Shown here: piece after piece, positions 1 to 8,176 of the stretch
How positions within the stretch are numbered: position 1 is the first letter of the stretch
How the letters are laid out: each line of letters begins with the position of its first letter
DNA from: Deltaproteobacteria bacterium
GTDB taxonomy: Bacteria > Acidobacteriota > Holophagae > Holophagales > Holophagaceae
Reading direction: 5' to 3'
NCBI GenBank assembly: GCA_020048105.1
Contig: JAIFMW010000218.1
Location: 1 to 35,272 of the forward strand
DNA: 35,272 nt
Program-made: the position numbers and the translations under genes
The notes under the pieces: generated by a model
Seen by the model: the letters and a program-made list of their open reading frames with translations, nothing else
Databases searched by the model: none
What the model was told of the DNA's origin: nothing

Positions 1-1
1 G

Positions 2-55
2 CTCGATGCCTTCGATATCCCCACCAGCAGCCATAGCAAGGACAACGGGGACTGA
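2..55 (+). CDS. C-terminal end of an unidentified protein (partial at window edge)
   Basis: Frame 2 is open from the window edge to a TGA at 53-55 and ends in the peptide LDAFDIPTSSHSKDNGD. It would be the 3' end of a plus-strand gene convergent with the YihY gene, whose stop is at 83. Only 17 residues are visible, so no function can be assigned and the call rests on plausible composition and gene spacing. Frame 1 is stopped at 34-36. Confidence 0.35.
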   Translation, partial: LDAFDIPTSSHSKDNGD

Positions 56-82
56 TTTTCCAAAGCCAACCAGGGTGCCACT

Positions 83-1024
83 TCAGGGCTTGGGTTCCCG
101 CAGATAATCTGGAACCCGCAGTCTAGCGGTGGTTCCCGATTCATGCCGGTAGAAGGCGGCCGTGATCTCGGCACCCAGCAGGAAAATGGCGCTCGAATAA
201 TAGAGAAACGTGAGTCCTGCCACCATGCTCAGCATGGAGCCGTACATGATGCCCCAGGTGAAGGTGTGCTTCAGGTAAACGGCAAAACCCCATTTGGCCA
301 GCCACCAGAGCGTGGTGGAAATAAGGGCGCCAAGGAAGGCGTGGCGCCACTTTACATGCAAGCGAGGCAGGTGCTGCAACAGTACCGTGAGGAGGAACAA
401 GCAAAGGATTGGCGGCAGATAGGGCAAAAAATCCATTTGGCGGAAGGGCAGATGCCGACTGATCGCGCCGCCCACTAGCAGGGCGATGAACAGCACCAGG
501 ATGATCATTCCACCCACAAGAAACGTGATTTGGCGAAACAGCGGGTTCTTGCGGGTCTGTCGGTGTTTCTTGATGCGGAGCCCGAAGACATGGGCAAGGC
601 TGGTGTCGAGCTGGCCGATGCCCCAATAGCTACCAAAGAGGAGCACGGGAAGGGACAACCCAAGACCACCCACCTGCTGACTGTTGCGGATGGAATCCTC
701 GACAAAGCCTGGGGGCAGGAAGGGCACGATGGTTTCCAGCACGCCCTGGGTGGGCACTGTGTAGGCACCCGTGCCAAGGATCAGGCCCAGCATCTTGAAG
801 AGCAGGGTGCTCATGGGCACGAGGCTGATGATGAGCCAGAAGCTGAGCCCCGCCGCATAGCTGAAGCAATCATCCTTGTAATACTTCTTGAGCACTTCCC
901 AAGAAAAGTCGACGGCACGGCCAAGGCGCGGAAAGGCCACGGCGAAGCGGCGCCATCCTAGGAGCGTGACGTGGCGGAAGGCTCGTTGGGCCCGGGTGAT
1001 GCGGGCTCGAGCTTCCTGGAACAC
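83..1024 (-). CDS. YihY/BrkB family inner-membrane protein
   Basis: A polytopic membrane protein of the YihY/BrkB (formerly 'ribonuclease BN') family; its biochemical role is unsettled and it is no longer regarded as RNase BN. The family signature is the stretch WEVLKKYYKDDCFSYAAGLS followed by hydrophobic segments, and further helices run to about residue 295. The reading frame is open upstream to 1294, but that part overlaps the small membrane gene at 1027-1227 and looks non-coding. I therefore choose the GTG at 1024-1022, two bases after that gene's stop. It gives 313 residues, close to the usual 280-320. The tail is short and basic. It is the last gene of a minus-strand run (rel, nudix, small protein, yihY), which suggests co-transcription. 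No strong ribosome binding site is seen before the GTG, so the start could differ. Confidence 0.85.
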   Translation of the reverse strand: MFQEARARITRAQRAFRHVTLLGWRRFAVAFPRLGRAVDFSWEVLKKYYKDDCFSYAAGLSFWLIISLVPMSTLLFKMLGLILGTGAYTVPTQGVLETIVPFLPPGFVEDSIRNSQQVGGLGLSLPVLLFGSYWGIGQLDTSLAHVFGLRIKKHRQTRKNPLFRQITFLVGGMIILVLFIALLVGGAISRHLPFRQMDFLPYLPPILCLFLLTVLLQHLPRLHVKWRHAFLGALISTTLWWLAKWGFAVYLKHTFTWGIMYGSMLSMVAGLTFLYYSSAIFLLGAEITAAFYRHESGTTARLRVPDYLREPKP

Positions 1025-1026
1025 GG

Positions 1027-1227
1027 CTAGAACCTGACAGGCTTGAGAGGCAGCAAATACATAACCCAGGCGAGTGCCAAGCCGATGCCGAGAAGGCCCG
1101 CGGCATGCTTGAGGATGCTTGCCTTGGTGCGCTCGGGACGCAGTGTCGGAGTAAGTAACCCCAGCACCGCGGAAATTCCGAGGCCCATCAAAAAGAAATG
1201 GATAACGTGACTGCCGAGAAAGCGCAT
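1027..1227 (-). CDS. small two-helix membrane protein, function unknown
   Basis: A 66-residue protein with two predicted transmembrane helices (about residues 7-25 and 40-60) joined by a short basic loop (TLRPERTKAS), and a basic C-terminus. It starts 12 bases after the stop of the Nudix gene and ends two bases before the likely GTG of the YihY gene, so it sits exactly where an operon gene should. No family is recognised. The hydrophobic/charged pattern and the tight fit argue that it is real rather than a shadow of the YihY frame. The ribosome binding site is weak. Confidence 0.6.
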   Translation of the reverse strand: MRFLGSHVIHFFLMGLGISAVLGLLTPTLRPERTKASILKHAAGLLGIGLALAWVMYLLPLKPVRF

Positions 1228-1239
1228 GAACTGAGGGTA

Positions 1240-1857
1240 TCAGACCTTCAGCAGGTCGAGCCATGCCTTCAGCACAAAGGCTGTCGCACCCCAAAGTGGT
1301 GCCTGCGTTAATTCCAAGCGATGACTATCAAGGGCCAAGCCCTGGTGTTCAAGGGTTTCTTTCTCCCATGGGGCGCTGAGTAAAGGCCTCAATGGCAGCA
1401 GAAGGGCCTGATGAATTTCATAGCCCAATTCAAAATTCGGTTCGGGGGTATCCCAGCGGAAAAAGACCGGCGTGAAGCGAGTTCTAGCCTTGGCCACGCC
1501 ATCGGGGAAGCAACCCAATTCCCAGAGGTGCTCGGTGATGCCTAATTCTTCGGCCAATTCGCGCCGGGCCGTCGCCGGCAAGTCGCGATCGGTGGGCTCG
1601 ACCATCCCGCCTGGAAAGGCCAATTCTCCCGCGTGGTGGGGCGCCGAGTGACCGCGCTGTACCAGCAAGATGCGCCGGGCTCCGGCATCATCACCCCAGA
1701 GCAAAACAGCCACGGCGGCCCGGCGGGGGGATTCGGGCACCCAGGAGCTCAGCTTGTGAGGCGAGGGTCGACGATTCGCCGCTTGAAGGCTTGTCGTTAC
1801 GGCAGCCCAGGGAATGGGAAGCGCCTCAGTTGGAGGAATCCAGGGCGAATCCTTCAA
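1240..1857 (-). CDS. Nudix hydrolase, NudL-type (probable CoA pyrophosphatase)
   Basis: A Nudix hydrolase probably cleaving CoA or CoA derivatives to 3',5'-ADP and phosphopantetheine. The segment ILLVQRGHSAPHHAGELAFP resembles the NudL-specific motif preceding the Nudix box, and the box itself (GGMVEPTDRD...ARRELAEELGI) has the same spacing as NudL, with the metal-binding REL-EE core. The length, 205 residues, matches the family. The start is a TTG at 1857-1855 that overlaps the rel stop as TTGA, which implies translational coupling. The first ~40 residues precede the conserved fold, so a later start is possible. Substrate is inferred from motif similarity only. Confidence 0.85.
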   Translation of the reverse strand: MKDSPWIPPTEALPIPWAAVTTSLQAANRRPSPHKLSSWVPESPRRAAVAVLLWGDDAGARRILLVQRGHSAPHHAGELAFPGGMVEPTDRDLPATARRELAEELGITEHLWELGCFPDGVAKARTRFTPVFFRWDTPEPNFELGYEIHQALLLPLRPLLSAPWEKETLEHQGLALDSHRLELTQAPLWGATAFVLKAWLDLLKV

Positions 1858-4079
1858 CGGGTGGACCCGAAGATGGACCCCCGCACCCGTTCAACCGTGA
1901 AGACGCCCTTCAGCCGTCGCACAGCGCTCATGAGTTCCACGATGTGGTTGCGGTCTTTGACGCGCAGGGCGATGTGGAAAAGGCCCGCGCCGCCTTCCGT
2001 GGTGGAGGCGTTGAAGCGTTGCATGCTGAAGCCCGCATGCTGAATGGCATCGGAAACCGCCGCCACCATGCCGGGGCGATCTTCCGTGGTGACCACCACC
2101 TCGGTATCGAATACACCTTTGCTTTGCTTGCCCCAAGCCACACTCACGCAGCGCTCGGGATTCATGGCGGCGGAAAGCAGATGGGGGCACACGGAGCGAT
2201 GGATGCTGATGCCCCGACCACGGGTGGTGTAGCCCACGATTTCATCGCCGAGAATTGGTTTGCAACATTGGGCCAGCACGTAAAGCACACCGACGTTGTC
2301 ATCGACCAGCACCGTATCGTTGCCCAGGGTCGGGGCCTTGTCTTCATTTTTACGATGGGTTTCTGGCAGCAGGGGTTCGAGCAGCCGATGGACGGTAATA
2401 CGGTTGAAACCCACCGCTGCGTAAAACGCTTCCCAGCTGTTGATGCGCAATTCCTTGAGCCGGGCCTCGAGGCTGGCGTGCACCAGCGGATCTTCGATAT
2501 GAATATTGTGGGTGCGGGAATCTCGCTCGAGGCGTTCCTTGCCCATGACGATGGCATGGGCCCGTTCCTCTTCCCGGATGAAGGCCTGAATGCGGCTGCG
2601 GGCGCTGGCACTCTTGACGATGGTGAGCCAATCACGGCTGGGCTTATGGTCGGCCCGGGTGAGAATCTCCACACGGTCGCCATTTTCCAGGAGATGGCGC
2701 AGGGCCACCATGCGTCCGTTGACCTTGGCGCCCACGCAGTGATGGCCAACCTGCGTATGAATGGCGTAGGCGAAATCGATGGGCGTGGAACCTTCGGGAA
2801 GGCTGCGCAGATCACCCTTGGGCGTAAAGACCTGAATGCGGCTGAAGGACAGTTCGCCCTTGAGATTCGCCAAGAGATCCCGGCTATCCCTGGCGTCCTG
2901 GTGCAGTTCCACCATGCGGCGTAGGAACGAAGCCTGATTGATTTCCTGACGGTTGGCGATGCGACCTTCTTTGTAGGTCCAGTGCGAGGCGATGCCGGCT
3001 TCCCCGTGCTCGTGCATTTCGTGGGTGCGGAATTGCACCTCGAAGCTATCGCCGCTGGGCATGAAGACGGTGGTATGGATGCTCTGGTAGCCGTTTTCCT
3101 TGGGTAGGCTGATGTAGTCCTTGAAGCGGCCCGGAATGGGTTTGTAGAGGGCATGCACCAGCCCCATGGCGGTGTAGCACGCGGCGCGATCGGGGCAGAT
3201 GATGCGATAGGCCAGCCAATCATGAATTTCTTCCAGACCCTTCTCTTGAACGCCCATCTTGCGCCAGATGCCGTAGAGGTGTTTCACGCGCCCGTAGACT
3301 TCAGCCATGATCCCTTGCGCTTTTAGAGCCGTTTCCAGAGTGTTTTGAATCTCCTTCATCAGCACCTGGTTCTTGATTCGTTTGTCTTCAACAGCCTTTT
3401 GCAGTTCCTGATAGCGCATGGGCTCCAGGGTGGCAAACGACAGATCTTCTAATTCCCCACGGACGACGCCCATGCCAAGCCGATTGGCCAGCGGGGCGAA
3501 TAGCTCCAGGGTTTCGCGGGCGATGCGGCGACGCTTTTCCTCGCGCATGGAGCCAAGGGTCCGCATGTTGTGCAAGCGATCCGCGAGTTTCACCAACAAC
3601 ACGCGTACATCTTTACCCATGGCCACCAGCAGCTTGCGAACGTTTTCAGCGTTCATCAGCGTGCGGTCCGTGAAATCCAGTTTGGACATTTTGGTGAGAC
3701 CATCCACGATCTCGGATACTTCTTCGCCAAAGGCTTTGCGGACATCCTCCTGGGTCATCAGGGTGTCTTCCACGGTGTCGTGTAGCATCCCGCAGGCCAC
3801 GGTCACGGCGTCCAGCCGCCATTCCGCAAGGCTCTGAGCTACGGCCAAGGGATGGAAGAAATAAGGCTCGCCGCTCTTGCGACGCTGACTTTCGTGAGCA
3901 ATTTTTCCTACTTTGAAAGCCTTGTCCAGCAGCGCCACGTCACCATCGGGGTGATGTTGGAGAAAGGCCTGGCGAACATTTTGGTAGGCACCCTCTTGGG
4001 TGGGGCAGACTTCGGGACCCGAAGCTATATCCTCCCCCTCGCGGAGGACGACTTCGCGGATACTCTCGCCGTCGGTCAT
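1854..4079 (-). CDS. bifunctional (p)ppGpp synthetase/hydrolase (Rel/SpoT family)
   Basis: A full-length 741-residue RSH enzyme that makes and degrades the alarmone (p)ppGpp. The N-terminal HD hydrolase domain is intact: YFFHP with H76, and H100-D101 followed by E104-D105. The synthetase domain carries R318-F-K-D321, the basic RxKD form typical of bifunctional enzymes rather than the acidic form of synthetase-only RelA, then ENGYQSIHTTV and the FEVQFRTHEMHEHGEAG block. A TGS domain lies at about 416-475, a zinc-finger/helical region with C605-C606 and C631 follows, and an ACT domain occupies about 660-735. The ATG at 4079-4077 has only a weak Shine-Dalgarno sequence. Its stop is overlapped by the TTG start of the Nudix gene. 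The nitronate monooxygenase gene ends 46 bases upstream. Confidence 0.96.
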   Translation of the reverse strand: MTDGESIREVVLREGEDIASGPEVCPTQEGAYQNVRQAFLQHHPDGDVALLDKAFKVGKIAHESQRRKSGEPYFFHPLAVAQSLAEWRLDAVTVACGMLHDTVEDTLMTQEDVRKAFGEEVSEIVDGLTKMSKLDFTDRTLMNAENVRKLLVAMGKDVRVLLVKLADRLHNMRTLGSMREEKRRRIARETLELFAPLANRLGMGVVRGELEDLSFATLEPMRYQELQKAVEDKRIKNQVLMKEIQNTLETALKAQGIMAEVYGRVKHLYGIWRKMGVQEKGLEEIHDWLAYRIICPDRAACYTAMGLVHALYKPIPGRFKDYISLPKENGYQSIHTTVFMPSGDSFEVQFRTHEMHEHGEAGIASHWTYKEGRIANRQEINQASFLRRMVELHQDARDSRDLLANLKGELSFSRIQVFTPKGDLRSLPEGSTPIDFAYAIHTQVGHHCVGAKVNGRMVALRHLLENGDRVEILTRADHKPSRDWLTIVKSASARSRIQAFIREEERAHAIVMGKERLERDSRTHNIHIEDPLVHASLEARLKELRINSWEAFYAAVGFNRITVHRLLEPLLPETHRKNEDKAPTLGNDTVLVDDNVGVLYVLAQCCKPILGDEIVGYTTRGRGISIHRSVCPHLLSAAMNPERCVSVAWGKQSKGVFDTEVVVTTEDRPGMVAAVSDAIQHAGFSMQRFNASTTEGGAGLFHIALRVKDRNHIVELMSAVRRLKGVFTVERVRGSIFGSTR

Positions 4080-4125
4080 ACCCTGAGTTTGCGCCAGGGA
4101 GCCCCGGCGTTCCAGGGTTTGTCGA

Positions 4126-5421
4126 TTAGAAATCCTGGGTCAGTTCCGCGACCAGTTCTCGCACGCTGACCAGCTCCTTGAGCTTCCAGCCATTGCTGCC
4201 GGTGAAAAATAGCCCCGTGGCCTTTTTGCCGCTGCGCGCATCTTCCAGGCGATCCGCAATACAGTAGCCCACTTCCCGCGCACCCACGCCATGTTCGCAG
4301 GGGGAAACGCAGTCACTGATGCAACGAATTTTGGGGGCGGTGCCATCCAGCATGGAGGCCTGGAGGCCAGCCACCACCGCTCGGCCTGGCATGCCCACGG
4401 GGGACTTGACGAGCTGAATATCTTTCTTTTCCGCCTTCAGGATCACTTCCTTGAAGTTGGCATCCGCGTCGCATTCCAGGGTGCCGATGAAACGGGTGGC
4501 AATCTGCACGCCCCCCGCACCTAGAGCCAGGAATCGGTCGATATCGGCCCGATCCCAAACGCCTCCGGCAACGATCACGGGGAAATCCCCCCACTTATTG
4601 CGTTCTTCGACGACAGGACCCAGAAGGGCTTCCAGGGAGAAGGCAGGGTCTGCGATCTGCTCGGCGCTGAAACCTTGGTGGCCGCCTGATTCGGGGCCTT
4701 CAAGTACGACGGCATCCGGAAGGCGGTTAAATTTCCGCTGCCAAGTCTTGCAGATCAGCCCCAAGGCTCTGGCCGAGGATACGATGGGCAGCAAGGCGAC
4801 ATCGGCATCTCCTACATAACCCGGAAGGTTCAAGGGCAGGCCCGCCCCCGAAATAATCAACTGGGCTCCGGCGTCCACCGAGGCGCGCACCACGCGCTCG
4901 TACCCTTGGATGGCGCAAAGAATGTTGACGCCCACGGCACCCTTGCCCTCGGAGCGCCGAATGGCTTCCTTGACGATACGAGCCAAGGCTTCGCTGTTGT
5001 TGAGATTCTCAGGCCCGAGTGGCCTGCCCTGGCGCAGTTCGACCATATCGGGGAAGTGATTGCCGGTGCCAATGGCCGAAACAATGCCAACGCACCCCGT
5101 GCGGGCCACAGCGCCAGCCAGACCCTCCCAGGAAACGCCCACCCCCATGCCGCCCTGAATGATGGGATAGGGGAGGTCGAGGTTGCGAATCTTTAGCCTC
5201 GGAAGGGGTTTCACGCCTTCCCCAAGCACCACGGAAGGAATGCTGGCGAGTTTCGAAAAACCGGGTAGCTCCACGGCAGCCGCCGCGTGAAGCAACAGAG
5301 GGGAACGTAGCTGAAGTCCCTTTACGCCTTCGATTTGAAGCAATTCCTTGGCTCGGGCCAGATCTTTTTCGGCTTCGGCCAATAGGGGCAAGCCGGTGCG
5401 ACGGTGAATTTCGGCGGGCAT
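4126..5421 (-). CDS. nitronate monooxygenase-like flavoprotein (TIM barrel), main frame
   Basis: The nitronate monooxygenase/2-nitropropane dioxygenase fold begins around residue 75 with LDLPYPIIQGGMGVGVSWEG. It continues with the barrel segments GVNILCAI, IISGAGLPLNLP, a GPESGGHQGF phosphate-binding/catalytic-region motif, FPVIVAGGVWDRADI, and GAGGVQIATRFIGTLECDA. Such enzymes bind FMN and oxidise nitronates; some relatives have other roles, so the substrate is uncertain. An ATG at 5421-5419 preceded by GGAAGG could start a 431-residue protein. However, the preceding codons in another frame (5404-5803) also look coding, and the first ~75 residues here read as a continuation of that frame. 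The gene is probably frameshifted; see the separate entry. The frame is open to 5535, but upstream of 5421 it looks non-coding. Confidence 0.8.
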   Translation of the reverse strand: MPAEIHRRTGLPLLAEAEKDLARAKELLQIEGVKGLQLRSPLLLHAAAAVELPGFSKLASIPSVVLGEGVKPLPRLKIRNLDLPYPIIQGGMGVGVSWEGLAGAVARTGCVGIVSAIGTGNHFPDMVELRQGRPLGPENLNNSEALARIVKEAIRRSEGKGAVGVNILCAIQGYERVVRASVDAGAQLIISGAGLPLNLPGYVGDADVALLPIVSSARALGLICKTWQRKFNRLPDAVVLEGPESGGHQGFSAEQIADPAFSLEALLGPVVEERNKWGDFPVIVAGGVWDRADIDRFLALGAGGVQIATRFIGTLECDADANFKEVILKAEKKDIQLVKSPVGMPGRAVVAGLQASMLDGTAPKIRCISDCVSPCEHGVGAREVGYCIADRLEDARSGKKATGLFFTGSNGWKLKELVSVRELVAELTQDF

Positions 5422-5803
5422 CGGCACCTTCCCGGGCCGTGCGTTCGGCCTCTTCGGGGTCTTGCACAAAGGCCAAACGGGGAATGCCGCAGCCTCGCAG
5501 GTATTCCAGAAGGCGCTGGGAGGGCTCGGGCCCATGGGCTAGGAAGGGCACGCTGCGCTGCTTGGCCTGTTCGATCACTTCTCTGAAACGATCCCGGAGT
5601 CCCTTTAGATCCAGACCGGCGCCCTTGGCTTTTTCGATCCAGGCTTCCAGTTCGCCTTCACCCGGGAAGGCAGGGACCCTTAATACGCCAAGGCCACCAC
5701 CCTGGGCAAAGGCGCCTGCAAGTTCGAGACTCTGTCCAGGGAACCAACCTTGCAATAGCCAAGGCTCGCTCTTGGTCTGGCTGAGTCTGGCGAAAAGATC
5801 CAT
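5404..5803 (-). pseudogene. N-terminal part of the nitronate monooxygenase-like gene, in a different frame
   Basis: The ATG at 5803-5801 has a strong ribosome binding site (GGAGG, six bases before the ATG) and opens a frame reading MDLFARLSQTKSEPWLLQGW and then LELAGAFAQGGGLGVL and PFLAHGPEPSQRLLEYLRGC, which looks like the first half of a nitronate monooxygenase barrel. Coding quality collapses after EEAERTAREGADA near 5415, where the peptide becomes Arg/Ser-rich although the frame stays open to 5009. The downstream frame picks up with EIHRRTGLPLLAEAEKDLAR. A single extra base near 5410-5440, a GC-rich stretch, would join them into a protein of about 560 residues. Alternatives are a sequencing or assembly error, programmed +1 frameshifting, or a genuine split gene. 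Confidence 0.55.
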
Positions 5804-5854
5804 CCGATGCCTCCGCGGTGGGCCGGTCAAATCTTGCATTCGAGAGCCCCGGCC

Positions 5855-5866
5855 GGTTCGCGAACC
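5855..5866. promoter_or_regulatory. perfect 12-bp palindrome, candidate operator
   Basis: GGTTCGCGAACC is a perfect 12-base palindrome in the 121-bp space between the divergent nitronate monooxygenase-like gene and moeA. Such sites often bind dimeric regulators and could serve both genes. No matching family consensus is recognised, and a chance occurrence in GC-rich DNA is possible. Confidence 0.3.
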
Positions 5867-5924
5867 TTACCAGTCTACCTGAGCCGGGCTTTCGTCCTGT
5901 CACATTCCTGTTTAGATGGAAGAC

Positions 5925-7034
5925 ATGATCGACCTGAAGGAAGCCCTAACTCTTTTAGAAACCTCGGTGCCGGCGCTTTATCGGACCGCCATTTATGCCG
6001 ACCGGGATGATCCGGCCCTCGATCGCAGCGCCATGGATGGCATTGTGCTTCGGTCCGAAGAGGGGCTTCATCCACGCCGGGTTGTGGGTACGATCTACGC
6101 TGGCGATGATCCCTCGGCCTTTCGTGTGGAGCCTGGTACCTGCCTGAGGATCATGACGGGTGCTTGCCTGCCTCAAGGCGGCGATGCCGTGGTGCCGGTG
6201 GAAAACCTCCAGGAACTAGATGGCTTCCTGGTGCCGAGTATTGAGCCCCGCGTGGGCGACCATATTCGCCGCCAGGGTGATCAGGCCAGGACCGGCGCTC
6301 TTCTGGTGCCGGAAGGACGCCCCTTCAGTGCCGTGCGATGTGGGCTCCTGGCTCAGGTTGGCTTGCCAAGGCCGACCTTGGGTCGGATCGGGGTCGGTAT
6401 TGCCTCGACCGGCGACGAACTCCGAGGGAACCCATCTCCTTGGCAGATTCGAGATTCCAATGGGCCCATGCTGGTGGCTCTGGCCCATGCCCTTGGGGCC
6501 GATGCCACAGCATTGCCCTCGGTCCTCGATGACCCTGAAGCCGTGGCACGTTTTTTTGGCGACCATCCGAAATGCCGCGTGGTGATGACCGCCGGTGGCG
6601 TGTCCATGGGCGAAAAGGATCATTTGCCTGCGGTGCTGAAATCGATGGGTGCCCAAATCCTGTTCCATAAAATCCGCCTCAAGCCGGGCAAGCCAACCCT
6701 GGCAGCAATTTTGGGGGATCGCGTGATCCTTTGCCTGCCGGGGAACCCCGTTTCGGCCTACCTCAATGCCCTCCTCTTCTTGCCCGTGATCCTGGCCCGC
6801 CTGGAGGGAAGGGCGGCTCCAGATCCCTGGCGCCAGGGTGAGTTGGTGGACTGGGTTCCTAATCCTGGCGATCGTCCACTCTTGCATCCTTGCATTCGAG
6901 AAGGAGCCCAGTTGAAGCCTCTCCCGAGCAAAGGATCCGCCGATCTTGTGCGCTTGGCCCAGGCCGATGTCTGCGCCTGGATTCCCGAAGGCGGAGCCGA
7001 GCCTGGCCCCGTGAAATACCTGGTGCTTGTATAG
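5925..7034 (+). CDS. moeA: molybdopterin molybdenumtransferase MoeA
   Basis: The enzyme inserts molybdate into adenylylated molybdopterin in the last step of molybdenum cofactor synthesis. Family motifs appear in order: ALDRSAMDGIVL, MTGACLPQGGDAVV, an IASTGDEL stretch, DSNGPML, MTAGGVSMGEKD, RLKPGKPTLAA and CLPGNPVSA; GSADLVRL marks the C-terminal domain IV. About 369 residues is slightly short for the family (near 400). An upstream ATG at 5916 is in frame, but the ATG at 5925 is preferred because GGAAG precedes it and it aligns with the usual MIxxxEAL start. No other cofactor genes lie in the window, so it stands alone between a divergent neighbour and tRNA-Ser. Confidence 0.93.
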   Translation: MIDLKEALTLLETSVPALYRTAIYADRDDPALDRSAMDGIVLRSEEGLHPRRVVGTIYAGDDPSAFRVEPGTCLRIMTGACLPQGGDAVVPVENLQELDGFLVPSIEPRVGDHIRRQGDQARTGALLVPEGRPFSAVRCGLLAQVGLPRPTLGRIGVGIASTGDELRGNPSPWQIRDSNGPMLVALAHALGADATALPSVLDDPEAVARFFGDHPKCRVVMTAGGVSMGEKDHLPAVLKSMGAQILFHKIRLKPGKPTLAAILGDRVILCLPGNPVSAYLNALLFLPVILARLEGRAAPDPWRQGELVDWVPNPGDRPLLHPCIREGAQLKPLPSKGSADLVRLAQADVCAWIPEGGAEPGPVKYLVLV

Positions 7035-7105
7035 TCACTGCCAGCCATTCCCAGGCGCTGATTCGCTGAATCCCTAGCGCTTCGTGGATTCATTGGCCAA
7101 GCTCC

Positions 7106-7134
7106 TTGCGGGATGGCCTGGATCCAGGTACCAT
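7106..7134 (+). promoter_or_regulatory. sigma-70-type promoter for tRNA-Ser
   Basis: TTGCGG (7106-7111), a 17-base spacer, and TACCAT (7129-7134) resemble -35/-10 elements. Transcription would start near 7141, about five bases before the mature tRNA. The position and spacer length are good and the hexamers moderate. Confidence 0.5.
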
Positions 7135-7145
7135 CAAGGGTTCCG

Positions 7146-7238
7146 GGAGAGATGCCGGAGTGGCCGATCGGGCTCGCCTGCTAAGCGAGTGTGTTGGGTA
7201 AACCAGCACCCAGGGTTCGAATCCCTGTCTCTCCGCCA
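7146..7238 (+). tRNA. tRNA-Ser (anticodon GCT)
   Basis: A 93-base gene with encoded CCA. The 7-bp acceptor stem pairs GGAGAGA with TCTCTCC, followed by discriminator G and CCA at 7236-7238. The anticodon stem pairs CTCGC with GCGAG around the loop CTGCTAA, with anticodon GCT at 7180-7182, reading AGC and AGU serine codons. A long variable arm (GTGTTGGGTAAACCAGCAC) is typical of serine tRNAs, and the T-arm has GGTTCGAATCC. A promoter and a terminator flank it closely, so it is a single-gene unit. Confidence 0.97.
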
Positions 7239-7242
7239 GACT

Positions 7243-7266
7243 GAGCCGCCTTCGGGCGGCTCTTTC
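7243..7266 (+). terminator. rho-independent terminator after tRNA-Ser
   Basis: GAGCCGCC pairs with GGCGGCTC across a TTCG tetraloop (7251-7254), followed by TTTC. It starts four bases after the tRNA CCA. The U tract is short but the stem is strong. Confidence 0.8.
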
Positions 7267-7292
7267 GCATTCAGAGGGGCAGGTATTCAGAA

Positions 7293-8147
7293 CTACAAAA
7301 TGGCTGGCTTTCGTTCTGGGCCCAGGGGTTTTCCGCTTCGGCACCATTCACTATATGAGCCCATGTAGATCGAGGCGCCCGGGAGCCCGGCGATTTCCAA
7401 GGCCAGAAGGGTATGGCAAGCGGTGACGCCACTGCCGCAGTGGACGGCCAGATGATCGGCGGGGGTTCCGTCGAGAAGGGCTAAGTAGAGTTCCCTCAAT
7501 GCCTCGGGCTTTTTGAATCGCCCATTGGCAGCGAGGTTTTCGCCCCAGGGCTGGTTTAGGCTGCCGGGGATGCGGCCGGGCACGGGATCGAAGGGTTCGG
7601 TCTCGCCTCGCCAACGTTCGGGGGAGCGCACATCCAAGAGTTTCCAGGTGGCGTCGTTTTTTAAGCTATCCACGGCGGCAAGATCGACCTGGGGTAGGGT
7701 CCAACTCTTGAAGAAATCGGGCGGGGCAACCGTGGGTGTTGAAAGAGCCTGGGTCAGAAGCAGTCCGATTTCCTGGGCTGCCTTAATGCCTCCATCCAGA
7801 ACGGCGACCCTGCTGTGTCCCGAGGCGCGCAGCATCCACCAGAGTCGGGCGGCGCCATTGCCTCCTGATGCGGCGTCGTAGGCAATCACCAAGGTTTCGG
7901 GCGTGATTCCCCATGCTCCCAGTTGTCTTGACCACTGGGAGGGCTCGGGCAAGGGATGACGGCCGCCTAGGGCGGGATTGAATCCTGGATCACTCGCCGT
8001 GCTGAGGGCGCGGTCCAGATCGGCATGAATCGCACCCGGCAGATGGCCCGTGGCGAAGGTTTCGGCTTCGGGTCGGCAATCCAAGAGCACCCAGGGCGTG
8101 GAAAGTTGGGCAAGCGATTCGGGAGAAATCAGGGAGTTGGTTGACAT
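7293..8147 (-). CDS. thiosulfate/3-mercaptopyruvate sulfurtransferase (two rhodanese domains)
   Basis: A 284-residue tandem rhodanese. The C-terminal domain carries the active-site loop HCGSGVTAC with the catalytic Cys at residue 237; the CG(S/T)GV(T/A) form is associated with 3-mercaptopyruvate sulfurtransferases (SseA type) rather than thiosulfate-preferring rhodaneses. The N-terminal domain has LLDCRPEAETFATGHLPGAI and an inactive loop (AYDAASGGNGAAR) where the catalytic Cys would be, as usual. It would move sulfur from mercaptopyruvate to cyanide or thiols. The ATG at 8147 is preceded by AGGA. It is divergent from the TlpA-like lipoprotein with 29 bases between start codons. Confidence 0.92.
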   Translation of the reverse strand: MSTNSLISPESLAQLSTPWVLLDCRPEAETFATGHLPGAIHADLDRALSTASDPGFNPALGGRHPLPEPSQWSRQLGAWGITPETLVIAYDAASGGNGAARLWWMLRASGHSRVAVLDGGIKAAQEIGLLLTQALSTPTVAPPDFFKSWTLPQVDLAAVDSLKNDATWKLLDVRSPERWRGETEPFDPVPGRIPGSLNQPWGENLAANGRFKKPEALRELYLALLDGTPADHLAVHCGSGVTACHTLLALEIAGLPGASIYMGSYSEWCRSGKPLGPERKPAIL

Positions 8148-8176
8148 TCCAGTATCCTGGCACGGGGAGGCCCATC

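Noticed and set aside
1791-2924. Long plus-strand open frame opposite rel (377 codons)
   Set aside because: Antisense to the well-conserved rel gene; the peptide has no recognisable domain and high GC keeps such frames open.
8141-8176. Consensus-like TTGACA as a promoter for the TlpA-like gene
   Set aside because: No -10-like sequence lies 16-18 bases downstream, and the hexamer lies in the start region of the divergent sulfurtransferase gene.
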